64,000 nt of DNA from positions 13,331,001-13,395,000 of the forward strand of contig JAYKKT010000073.1 of the NCBI GenBank assembly GCA_036023115.1, written 5' to 3'. The notes under the pieces are model-generated. The model saw nothing but the letters and a program-made list of their open reading frames with translations, was not told the origin of the DNA and did no database searches. The number at the start of each line of letters is the position of its first letter. The stretch's first letter is position 1. Both the position numbers and the translations under genes were made by a program. Shown piece after piece: positions 54,755 to 64,000 of the stretch. The stretch is from Brasenia schreberi (lineage: Eukaryota > Streptophyta > Magnoliopsida > Nymphaeales > Cabombaceae).

Positions 54755-56533
54755 AATCGTTATCTATGATCGATTAGAACAACAAGTACAGTCACTTGTT
54801 GATAGAGATCAAACCGAATACAACAGATCCATACCTGAAGTCCAGATCCAATTAAAATTGAATCTGCAAAAAAGGGGAAAATAGGAGGTGATTTAGGAGA
54901 ATTGATTGGGTTAGTTAGAAATTTAACCAACATCATGATTCATAAGACCTATGCTGATACACAGCAGGTTAACCCCAGTATTCAGATCAGTCATATACAA
55001 ACACCAGAGATAGTCGAACCTATCCCTGAACCAATCCAAGATAGACCAGAGATAGTAGAACCTATCCCTGAAACAATTCAAGATAGTCCCATTGAGACTA
55101 TTGAACCAATTGAACCAGTTAGTACTTATACAGTTCTAGGTATAACCCATGAAAGCCAGTCTTCCGACAATGAAACTGACTTGAGTGAGTCATACACAGA
55201 CCTGATAAGACAATCAGAAAAAATACATATAGATCCAGCTGAACCAGAACAATTCAAAGTAGAACCAATTACACCAGCTAGGAATGATCAAGAAGCTTCA
55301 TCCAGTACAGTACAATCATCAGTGACCCATAAATACACACTAGGAAATAGTAAGAGACAAGAAGAAGCTAGAGACCAGAAATTATGGAGATCCAGAATGC
55401 ACAAACAGACACTTAGAAAAACCAGTCACGAAACAGGTATATTAGATTTAGATTGTGTAGAAGATCCAAGAAAAACCATAGAAATTTGGTATGCAGAGAT
55501 AGCTAGACATTTAATAGAAGCTAAGATAGATATCAGTCAAACAGCAGCATACATAGAATCATCTTTAGTAGGAAATGTACTAAAATTCTTAGATCAGTTA
55601 CCTGAAGATATAATCAAACAGTTAAGAAACACCTTAGACACATCAGGTTCAAACACTACAATCAAACCACAACAGATGTTGACAAATTATGAAACATTAA
55701 TCAAGAATGCTTTTGCAAATACAACAGCAGATTTGAACTATATTACAAGAGTTAGAGAACAAGCTAAGAATGCACTCATGGAAATAACCATATGTGATAT
55801 GTGTTACTTAGATTAATATATTTGCGCATTTAGTAAGTATTATTGGGATGCATATTTAACCAATACAGATAAAAAGATATGTCAAGCATTGTTTTATTTA
55901 AAGTTACCTAAGCCAATAAATGAACAAGTTCAAAGAGCATTTAGTAATACAGCTAAAACACATACATTAGGAGCTAGAATAGAATTCTTAAAACAATGGT
56001 ATACAGACAGATGCACAGAATATAAAAATGAGAGAAGACTCAAACATATGATGAATCAAAATCAATACAAGTGTTGTGCAAGTTATGAACCACCATATTT
56101 CGGATGTAGTAAAAAATATCCAAAAAGAACTATTTCACGGAAAAAATACAAAAAGATGAAGAAATATAAGAAACATAGAAAGACTCTATTCAGAAAGAAT
56201 AAATTCAGAAACAGAAGAAAATATCCAAAGAGAAAATTTTGGATTAAACAAAATACATATCAATCCAAGTTCAAGAAAAATCCAAAAGAATGTAAGTGCT
56301 ACAATTGTGGCAAGTTAGGTCATATTGCAAGAAATTGCAAAGAACCAAAGACAAGACAAATACAACATGTTGAATATCCAGAAATGATTGATTTAGAGAT
56401 TGCATTGATTGAAAACATCCAGTTCTCAGATACAGACTCAATATATTATTAAACTGATATAGAAACTGATAGTTATACAGAATCAGAGTCAGAAGACCAT
56501 TCAGTTAGTGACAGTTCATCAGATGATGACTGA
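54755..56533 (+). pseudogene. Endogenous caulimovirid: coat protein ORF, broken
   Basis: A virus-like frame starts by about 54755 and changes frame near 54870. From 54902 one frame runs to TGA at 56531-56533, interrupted by stops at 55814 and 56450. The N-terminal part has acidic proline-rich repeats (EPIPE...IQD). The body resembles gag/coat proteins and is followed by a strongly basic Lys/Arg stretch, a CCHC knuckle (CYNCGKLGHIARNC at about 56292-56333) and an acidic Ser/Asp/Glu tail, a coat-protein layout known in Caulimoviridae. The last codons overlap the start of the movement-protein ORF. Confidence 0.8.
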
Positions 56534-57707
56534 AACCGATATAGAAAGATTTGAGAAGTTAGAAGATATCATTTATAATGAAGAGCATACTGAATCCAGT
56601 AGTAATCAAGAACTTATTTTTGATAAAAAGTTATTTGAAAAGATAGATAAACAAGTTCTGAACATAAACAAAGATAAGATATTCAAAATACCCAAGTTAA
56701 AAAATATGTTACAAAAAAGAGTAGAAGAATATTACATAATCAACAAAAGAGAACATTGTATAGATATTAAAGAAGCCATAGGAAACACTAGAGTTCCATT
56801 GATAAGTAAACAGACAATCAGACAAGAAATGAGCCATTTAAAAACTAAAGAACAGATGAAATACATATATTTTGGAGGTATAGAAATTATGATTAAAGCA
56901 TGTTTCAAAGAAGGTATTGATACACCTATAGAGTTATATTTGGCAGATGATAGGATAATCAAACCAGTAGAAAAAGCAGTTATAGCTAAGTTAAAAGGAA
57001 ATCTTATATATCAGAAGTTAAAATTTATAGTTGCACCAAATTATACAGTTGTACTCACAGATAAAAATCTAGATAAGTCATTAGTCTTATATTGGAGACT
57101 GAAAGGTATTGAGTTAAAACCAGGAAGTAAAGTTATGACTATTAAAGGCAAGTGCCTATATGTTATTATGAACAAACATCATATATCAGCTAGTAAGAAG
57201 ATAGATACAGTGATGATTGAGGATCCATTTAGGGAACTCATATCACTTGGAGAACCAGAAGAGTCGAGATACACTGAAAATTCAGATAGTGAATTATCCA
57301 TTATCACAGACAGGTTTACAAACCAAGCTAGTACTAGTAAGGCTATGGACATTGTTCCAAGTCATACAGTTGAATCACCCATTGAAGACAATCAGTTCCA
57401 AATACAAGGAAACATAAATGGAAAGTTACACCCGATCTTGGTAGATACAGGATCAGGAGACAATTACATAACACCCATGATGATACAACCAGGAGATATA
57501 ATTATCCCCAACAATCATTGGTATAAAGACCTACAAGGTAAACTATACCAGAGTCAAGGAATGACAGTTAAGAGTATAAACATTGAAGGAACTAAACATG
57601 ATATATTATTTCAAGTTAGACAGTTTGACTTATTACATGTTAGAAAAATATATCCTAGAGATAAGACAACCCTTATACCCAGGATATACAGACCAAACAA
57701 TGGATAA
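56523..57707 (+). CDS. Endogenous caulimovirid: movement protein with C-terminal protease-like domain
   Basis: The frame is open for about 394 codons from ATG 56523, inside the overlap ATGATGACTGA with the coat-protein stop. The central part (YIYFGGIEIMIKACFKEG, then TPIELYLADDRI) fits the 30K-type movement protein of caulimovirids, which modifies plasmodesmata for cell-to-cell spread. The C-terminal third holds PILVDTGSGDNYITP (about 57430-57480), the DTG signature of retroviral-type aspartic proteases, although the canonical protease is in the next ORF. Its stop TAA lies in ATGGATAA, overlapping the next start. It is the only viral ORF without a break. Expression in the plant is unknown. 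Confidence 0.75.
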   Translation: MMTETDIERFEKLEDIIYNEEHTESSSNQELIFDKKLFEKIDKQVLNINKDKIFKIPKLKNMLQKRVEEYYIINKREHCIDIKEAIGNTRVPLISKQTIRQEMSHLKTKEQMKYIYFGGIEIMIKACFKEGIDTPIELYLADDRIIKPVEKAVIAKLKGNLIYQKLKFIVAPNYTVVLTDKNLDKSLVLYWRLKGIELKPGSKVMTIKGKCLYVIMNKHHISASKKIDTVMIEDPFRELISLGEPEESRYTENSDSELSIITDRFTNQASTSKAMDIVPSHTVESPIEDNQFQIQGNINGKLHPILVDTGSGDNYITPMMIQPGDIIIPNNHWYKDLQGKLYQSQGMTVKSINIEGTKHDILFQVRQFDLLHVRKIYPRDKTTLIPRIYRPNNG

Positions 57708-59593
57708 AAACAAGTTTATTTACATTTTAGCAAAGATAAGAATACCAGGATACCAGAACAGGTATTATACACCATACATAGATACAGGAGCCCAAATCAA
57801 TATATGTAAAATGAATTGTTTACCAGAAGTTAAATGAGAAAAATTAAGAGTAGAAATCATTGTGAAAGGATTCAATGGAGAAGGTAATACAATTAACCAT
57901 AGAGCTAGAGATATTGATATTCAGATATAGGACAAAGTATTAAAAATCAGAGAAATCTATGCTTTTGAGATAGAAGGAAAAGATATGATCTTAGGACAAC
58001 CATTCCTAAATAGTTATTTACCCATAACTATCACAGACAAGTACTTCTATTTAACAACACCATGCAAACACAAAGTTTCAGCTCTTATAACCCACAACTC
58101 AGAGAAAAAAGAACAAAAGTGGATTAAAGGAGATGAAAAGATTACACAGAAAATGGAAACAAAGAAGATACATTCAGTTGATTTACACATTTATGTAATC
58201 AACAGACTAGAGTCAATCCAAGCAAAGTTAGACACTCTTTATTCAGAGAACCCATTACAAAATTGGGACAGACATAAGACATTTGTCAAGATAGAACTAA
58301 TGAATGAGGATAGTATTGTTCAGCAACCACCGCTGAAGTATGTACCTCATGATTTAGCAGAATTTAGTATGCACATTCAGGAGTTGTTATCCAACAACTA
58401 TATCAGGACTTCAAATTCAAAACATAGCAGTCCAGCTTTCATAGTTAACAAACACAGTGAGCAGAAACGAGGTAAGTCTAGAATGGTTATAGACTATAGA
58501 AACCTCAATACTAAAACCAAGACTTATAACTATCCTATTCCAAACAAAGTTTTGAAGTTAAAACAAATATCAGGATACAATTATTTTAGCAAGTTCGATT
58601 GTAAGAGTGGTTTTTATCACCTGAAAATCGAAGACAGTAGCAAACAGTTAACAGCATTCACAGTACCTAACGGGTTTTACGAATGGAACGTATTACCCTT
58701 TGGATACAAAAATGCACCAAGGAGATACCAAAAATTCATGGATGATCAATTCAAGAACCTATCCAATTGTGTGATATACATTGATGATATATTGTTATAT
58801 TCATATACTTTGGAAGAACATTATAGACTGTTAGAACAGTTTATAGAAGTTATTGAAAAATCATGTATAAGTTTGAGTAGAAAGAAAGCTGAGTTATGCA
58901 AAACCCAGATAGAATTCCTAGGTATATCCATAGATAAAGGAGGAATTAAGATGCAGTCACATATCATACAAAAAATAGCAGAATGTGATGATAACTTAGA
59001 CACAAGAGTCAAGTTACAATCCTTTCTAGGATTAGTTAATCAAGTTAGAGATTATACATCCAATTTAGCAGCCTTATGTAAAGATTTACATAATAAGCTG
59101 AAAAAAGACAAAGAGTATATTTGGACAGAAGAGGATAAGACATATATCCAGACAATCAAGAATCAGTGCAAAGAATTACCAAAACTCATGTTCCCAGATG
59201 AGACAAAAGAGTTTATCTGGATAATTGAATCAGACGCAAGTCAGCACAGTTAAGGATCAATTTTAAAGTTTAGATACACAAACGATAAAAAGGAGCATTT
59301 ATGTAGATACCATTCAGGATCATTTAACCAAAGTGAAAATAAACGGAAAAGAACTCATTGCAGTTTACTATGCATTGTTGCATTTTGAAATTTATGTAGT
59401 TTATACACATTTCTTGCTTCGCACAGATAATACACAGGTTATTTATTGGTTGAAACATAAATTAGATGATAGTATTGTCAAAAAAGAAATTAGACGTTTA
59501 GTTAATGATATACACATGTTTGAATTTACGATTGAACACTTGAAAACTAATCAAAATAGTTTTGCAGATTATCTTTCGAGAGAAAGAAGATAG
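57700..59593 (+). pseudogene. Endogenous caulimovirid: protease, reverse transcriptase, RNase H (broken)
   Basis: The ATG at 57700 overlaps the movement-protein stop. Domains in order: aspartic protease (YIDTGAQINIC, about 57775-57807), reverse transcriptase (about 58280-59000; KFDCKSGFYHLKI, LPFGYKNAPRRYQ and the YIDDILLYS active site) and RNase H (about 59215-59590; ESDAS, KELIAVYYAL, RTDNTQVIYW, FADYLSRE). In-frame stops occur at 57835, 57928 and 59251, and the frame shifts once between 59253 and 59333. The reverse transcriptase is open from 57985 to 59253. This protein replicates the genome through RNA in living relatives; this copy cannot be made whole. Confidence 0.88.
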
Positions 59594-59600
59594 ACATTTT

Positions 59601-60623
59601 ATGATACATGATCATCTAATGCAGGAACAATCAAATTCAGAGATACTCTCTGAAACAGAAGGACTCATTGCCAAGGTAAGCCAATTACAAACAGGCATGT
59701 CTCTTGTAAAAGAGAAGATGTCAAATATAGAGAATTTATTAAAACAAGTTATAGCCGGTATGGCAGGACATATGTCCGCAGCACGAGCTGATTCATTGGC
59801 AGAAAGCCAAGTTACTGTGGCATTAGCCAATTCAACGCCTCAGCAAACCACTGAGAGCATTAGTTAGGAAGAACACAAGACCAGTGTTCTTAAGCCACCT
59901 AAAACCAGCATTCCAGACAGCCTACCTACAGCTAGTTCATCAGAACCACCTAAAGTTAGTTTAATCAAAACTAAGTTCAGAAACCAGAACTTAGACTCAA
60001 AATTCATCCAGCCCAAACAATTGGCCAAACCAATCCAGTTTGTACCACCACAAGTTCAAAGTTACATTTCTGCAGCTCAAGCTCAGAAAGAAGCTACCCA
60101 AACCTATGTAGCCACTCAATACTTAACCAATTTGAAAACAATCATGGACTTTCTAAACACCAAGCCCAGACAGGATTCAGTTCCTGAAGACCAAGGATAT
60201 ACAACCCAGGCCTTGACAGGCTATAACAAATTAGTTGCTTATCCAAAAACGAGTTCAAACCTGGTGAAAACAACTTTTAGTTACGGTCTTTTACACACCC
60301 TATATACAATGGATGCAAGTGAGCTTGCAGAGTTACCAGAGTTATATAAAATAGCCAAGAAATACCTACTAGTAACCAAGTCACAGCTTATTTACATCAG
60401 ATTTTACAGTTCAATGGCTGAAATCACACCCACAGACATCTTAGCACCTATCCACTGTATAAAGTTAGGTGTAACCATAGGTATGATAGCCATAGAGCCT
60501 CACAGCCAGAACCAAATACCATTGGTAGAGTTAAAGGACTTTCTTAGTGAGAAGAGAGCCCTCAGTCTTAAAATCATATTTGATGAATTACTTTCTCAAT
60601 ACACCAATGAAAACCCAGCCTAG
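59601..60623 (+). pseudogene. Endogenous caulimovirid: fourth ORF, function unknown, one stop
   Basis: The ATG at 59601 follows the polymerase stop by 7 bp and the frame ends at 60623, with one internal stop at 59865. The N-terminal part (about residues 10-50, SETEGLIAKVSQLQTGMSLV onwards) has heptad-like spacing and may form a coiled coil. A Pro/Lys/Thr-rich linker precedes a folded-looking C-terminal part (YNKLVAYPKTSSN, TFSYGLLHTLYTM, LYKIAKKYLL). By position, after reverse transcriptase and before the promoter, it corresponds to the translation transactivator/inclusion-body ORF of cavemoviruses and caulimoviruses, but I cannot confirm the fold from motifs. Confidence 0.6.
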
Positions 60624-60890
60624 TTATAAAGTTCAGCCAACTATCAAGTTATTTATGCCCAGTCACAGACTACTAAGCCTGGAACCATGGAGGAATTCAA
60701 GCGCTGGTTGGAGACACTCAATCGACCAGACCAACCATCCAGCACCAGAGCTATGAAGAGATGATTCACCACCAAGACAAGCCAACAGAGATACTGCAGA
60801 CTCATGAAAGAGGTACCAGAGCATGCATGCACCGAGTGCTAGAAAGAACCAGGACTATGTGAAGTCAAGCTAGAGTGAAAACCTAGCTAT
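60624..60890 (+). other. Viral sequence after the fourth ORF, no ORF
   Basis: Frames are short and cut. It probably belongs to the viral intergenic region upstream of the promoter repeats. Confidence 0.45.
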
Positions 60891-61365
60891 AAACGAGTTA
60901 TGTAAAAAAAGTTATGTGATCGAGTCATGTAATCGAATCACAAAATCAAGTCAGATTCGAGTCATAGAATCGAGTCATAAATCGAGTCATGTAAAGTTAT
61001 ATACGCTTGACGTCAGCCATGATGACGTCTTGATGATGTAAAAGAATGATGTAAGTGCTTACGTCACAACGCACTAAGTTAGTGGAAGACAGCTGTAAAG
61101 AAGCCAACATCCTTAGCCAGCAAGAAAGGAATATGTTACTGCCAGGATCAGATGCCGATAACGACAACCACTCAGAAAAGCTAAAAGCAAAAGGTAAAGA
61201 TTTGTTCTTATCATAAACGAATATCTTTTCCAAAAGGTTGAGCCTCGGGGAGCCGCTTTTGGACAAGATTCGTGGATAAGATTTCTAGCTTATCCAGAAA
61301 GCACAATATTCGTGCTTATCCATCCAAAAGGTGACAAAGACAAGAGACTCTCGAGAAGTATAAAT
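60891..61365 (+). promoter_or_regulatory. Caulimovirid promoter: repeated boxes, TGACG (as-1-like) motifs and TATA box
   Basis: At 60893-60999 the word ATCGAGTCAT and variants recur about five times. TGACGTCA lies at 61008-61015, TGACGTC at 61023-61029 and TTACGTCA at 61059-61066. These are binding sites for TGA-type bZIP factors, as in the as-1 element of the cauliflower mosaic virus 35S promoter. The TATA box TATAAAT is at 61359-61365 and is followed by a start-like ATCGG near 61390. Spacing of enhancer and TATA (about 300 bp) is longer than in 35S. Confidence 0.75.
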
Positions 61366-61389
61366 GAAGGACGAAGGCTTCATTCAAAG

Positions 61390-61710
61390 GCATCGGAAAA
61401 TCCCGGTGCAGCCAGAGCGTTCCTCAAGAGCCAGAGAGAGTTTTTTCTTTAAGCCTTCTAACTAAAACCATCCATTACCTATTCAAAGATATGGAAATGA
61501 ATCAAGATCCGAAGGATCATTGTACAGCCATGTCTTAAGTATGTATGCAAGTTATTGATGAAATCCAAGTGGGGTGCTGGGTAAGCACTAACTGTACAGC
61601 CATAAATAACTTGCCTTAGAAAAGATCGATGAAATCAAGTATGTATGCAAGTTATTGATGAAATCCAAGTGGGGTGTTGGGTAAGCACAAACCTGGAAAT
61701 CAAAGATCGA
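61390..61710 (+). other. Remnant of the viral RNA leader with a 101-bp direct repeat
   Basis: Downstream of the promoter the sequence AGTATGTATGCAAGTTATTG with its following GATGAAATCCAAGTGGGGTG occurs at 61538-61597 and again at 61639-61695, a period of 101 bp. No primer site (TGGTATCAGAGC) is found before the copia LTR starts at about 61711, so the leader is cut. Confidence 0.55.
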
Positions 61711-62061
61711 TGAATGAATATCACCACAATGTAATTATCACAAAGCCTTAGAAAAGGCAATAGCCGAGAGCAACAATCGCACACCAAAAGGATAATGAAC
61801 ACAAAGCAAACTTGAATAAATAATCTTTATTATTTAACCACAAAAGGCTTGAAGTTTACAATGGTTTAGAAGTGATATTTATAGAGAGGAAGAAGTGAGA
61901 GTGAGTGAGAGAGAATGGATTAAAGAGGGGGTTAGTTGTGGTCAGCCCCTCCAACGGTTATCCAACTAGCCGTTGGAGGCATGGGCCCCCAACGGCTAGT
62001 GGCCTTGGCCCTGATGGCCAAGTTGGTCAGGGTCGGGCCCAAATGGCCCCTATTTCTAACA
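61711..62061 (-). mobile_element. 3' LTR of copia element 3
   Basis: The minus-strand 5' end TGTTAGAAATAGGGGCC lies at 62061, next to the polypurine tract (minus GAGGGGGG, plus 62062-62069). The other end is set at about 61711-61715, where homology to the viral leader repeat stops. The LTR carries CCAACGGCTAG/CTAGCCGTTGG inverted words and plus TTTATAG near 61880, i.e. minus CTATAAA, a likely TATA box. Confidence 0.65.
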
Positions 62062-62114
62062 CCCCCCTCAAACTGACAGCTTCATGACCTTAAGTTTGCC
62101 AATTAAAGATTGAA

Positions 62115-64000
62115 ATCAAGGAGCAGGTAATGACTTGGTTAACACATCTGTATGTGATTTGTACGCTCATGTGACAGTCCATCTCTATGTGATTTGTACG
62201 CTCATGAAAGGTATGATTGTTGGCTATATACATAGCACTTTTGTTGTCACAGAACATGATTGGAGGAGCTTCCAATTGTATGTTTTTGTTGTTTCTTGCA
62301 TCTCCATGAGATGAGTGAGTTACCAAGAAATATACAGTAACCGGTAGTAGAGTGTCTGTTATTCACATCACCACCCCAATCAACATCAGTATATGTGAGC
62401 AACTGAGATAACGAGGAAGAGGATAGAAATACTCCCTTAGTTCAGGTTTTTCGAATATAACGAATAATCCTCATAACAACACTCGTATGCACTGAGGTTG
62501 GTGCATGCTGAAACTTACAGTATGAACAACATCAGCAATATCAGGCCGTGTTATGGTAAGATAGGTGAGTGCTCCAACCATCTGTTTATAAGGTGTGGGA
62601 TCACTTAAAAGTTCACCATCAACTAGACGCATCTTTTTACTTCAGGTGCCTCAACAACTTTGTTGTCTCTAATACCTGATCTAAGAATAACATCATTAAT
62701 AAACTTAGTTTGTGATAAAAAGAAACCTCTATCATCACGCATTACCTCAATGCTAAGAAAATAAGAAAGCTTACAAAGATACCATTTAAAAAGCACTTTT
62801 GACATCCATTTGATAGAGTTTGAAATCCATGATGCAAGCATATGCAAGTAGCATTCTAATGGCCTCTAATCTAGCTACTACGGAGCATAAGTTTCTTCAT
62901 AATCTATGCCTTCTTCTTGATTATATCCCTTAGCTACAAGCCTAGCTTTATTTCTTATTATTAAACCCGTTTCATCATCAAGTTTGTTCCTAAAGACCCA
63001 TTTGGTGCCAATTATAGGATGATCATGGGCCTGGAACTAATTCCCAAACTTGATTCCTCTCAAATTGGTTTAGTTCTTCTTGCATGGCCAAGATCCAATG
63101 CTCATCATTAATGGCCTCATTTATGTCTTTAGGTTCAACTGAGAGACAAAGGCTAGATGATTACATGCATCTCTAAGTGAGTTTCGAGTGATTACCCTTT
63201 TGATACATCACCTATCACTTTGTCGAGAGGATGATATCTTGAAGTCCTCCATTCCTTGGGTAGATCTAAGATTTTAGAATCTTCTTGCCATGTATGATCA
63301 AGGAGTCTCTTTTCTTCCTTCTTGGGCTCTATCTCTTGATTTTCCAAGTGCGCCTTTGCCAAGATTTCGCAACATCATCAACAAGTTCCTTTCTACTCAT
63401 TTGGGTTAGTTTCATCAAATGCAACATGTATGGACTCTTCTATGGTCATAGTTCGTTTATTATAGACTCTAAAGGCTAAATAGAATAACCAATGCTATGA
63501 ATAGAATAACCAATGAATATTCCCTCATCAGATTTTGCATCAAACTTCCCCAAGTTATCCTTTCCATTATTCAAAACAAAGCATTTACATCCAAAAACAC
63601 GATACCTAGTAAAGTCATTTACAAAAATGACATAATAGGAAATACCTGCTTTAGATAAAACGAGTGCCGGACCCCATACATCCGAATGAATTATTTCGAA
63701 AGGTCATGTTGTAACATGTGTTTTGTTTAGAAATGGAAGATGTTGCATTTTACTGAGAACACAATCTTTGCAAGAAAAAGATTCCTTAGATTTCATTCTA
63801 AGAGGACATTGATACAATTTTTAAGCATTAAGAAGTCATAGTCTCTTGTGCCATGAAAGAGACTCATTTGTCAAAACATTAACATATCATATACTATACA
63901 AATAGTCAATAATGTAAAGTCTGCCCTCTCTATGGCTACGACCAATCACCTTCTTCGAGAGGTGATCATGTACAATACACCCCGTGAATGAAAAGGTTAT
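62115..64000 (-). pseudogene. Copia element 3 pol remains
   Basis: The readable islands (RNase H, reverse transcriptase with KLSYFLSIEVMRDDRGFFLS then QTKFINDVI, and integrase with DVWGPALV near 63680) are typical copia pol sequences separated by stops and frame changes. It is not expected to be functional. Confidence 0.7.

Larger units (their letters stand above)
61711..64000 (-). mobile_element. Ty1/copia LTR retrotransposon (element 3), cut by the window edge
   Basis: After the LTR and polypurine tract, the minus strand shows RNase H at 62326-62115 (PPIMFCDNKSAMYIANN, HIEMDCH), reverse transcriptase at 62847-62600 and scattered pieces to about 63060, and integrase-linked sequence at about 63480-63780. 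Frames change several times. The gag end and 5' LTR lie beyond 64000. It inserted into the viral leader, so it is younger than the virus. Confidence 0.75.

Noticed and set aside
54755..60623. Ty3/gypsy element instead of a pararetrovirus
   Set aside because: A 30K-type movement protein, no integrase, no LTRs and a TGACG-type promoter after the last ORF all point to Caulimoviridae.
49228..64000. Upstream exons of the SUVH4-like gene (N-terminal SRA part)
   Set aside because: I looked for SRA motifs on the minus strand and saw none; they probably lie beyond the window.

Overview
The window is nuclear DNA of a flowering plant. It has a spacious, intron-rich gene with GT-AG splice sites, several plant transposon families (Ty1/copia LTR elements, hAT elements, a Mutator-like relic, RTE-type LINEs) and an integrated copy of a plant pararetrovirus (Caulimoviridae). 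I cannot name the species.

Layout. 1-3300: the 5' end of an unrecognised gene on the minus strand with a GC-richer leader. 3300-13100: mostly anonymous DNA with a 96-bp tandem repeat and a small LINE tail. 13118-14760: a decayed Mutator-like element with an OTU-like domain. 16183-49227: the 3' half of a histone H3K9 methyltransferase gene closest to SUVH4/KRYPTONITE, minus strand. Nine exons are readable and join in phase (SRA end, pre-SET, SET, post-SET); its 5' exons were not found and probably lie beyond 64000.

The introns of this gene are filled with nested mobile DNA. The 9.4-kb intron at 18741-28152 holds a hAT element (18900-26577, 8-bp target duplication) that is itself split by a copia element (19546-24017, 5-bp target duplication). 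The 13.7-kb intron at 28527-42256 holds an RTE LINE split by a second, inverted RTE LINE, then a decayed copia carrying a hAT-like non-autonomous element in its pol region and another RTE LINE in its LTR. The intron at 42879-44791 holds three related LTRs in an almost palindromic arrangement. The intron at 44891-49128 holds the best preserved RTE LINE.

49625-53600 holds a copia gag fragment and a second, DUF659-type hAT gene. 53947-54065 is a near-perfect foldback. 54755-61710 is an endogenous caulimovirid in the order coat protein, movement protein, polymerase, fourth ORF, then a promoter with TGACG (as-1-like) motifs and a TATA box, then leader. Its movement-protein frame is open, the other frames carry stops and one frameshift. 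The leader is cut by the LTR of a third copia element that runs off the right edge.

The most unusual points are: a caulimovirid with two aspartic-protease-like DTG motifs, one fused to the movement protein; the palindromic LTR structure inside a transposon-silencing gene; LINE-in-LINE and copia-in-hAT nesting with readable target duplications; and a probable GC-AG intron in the SUVH4-like gene.
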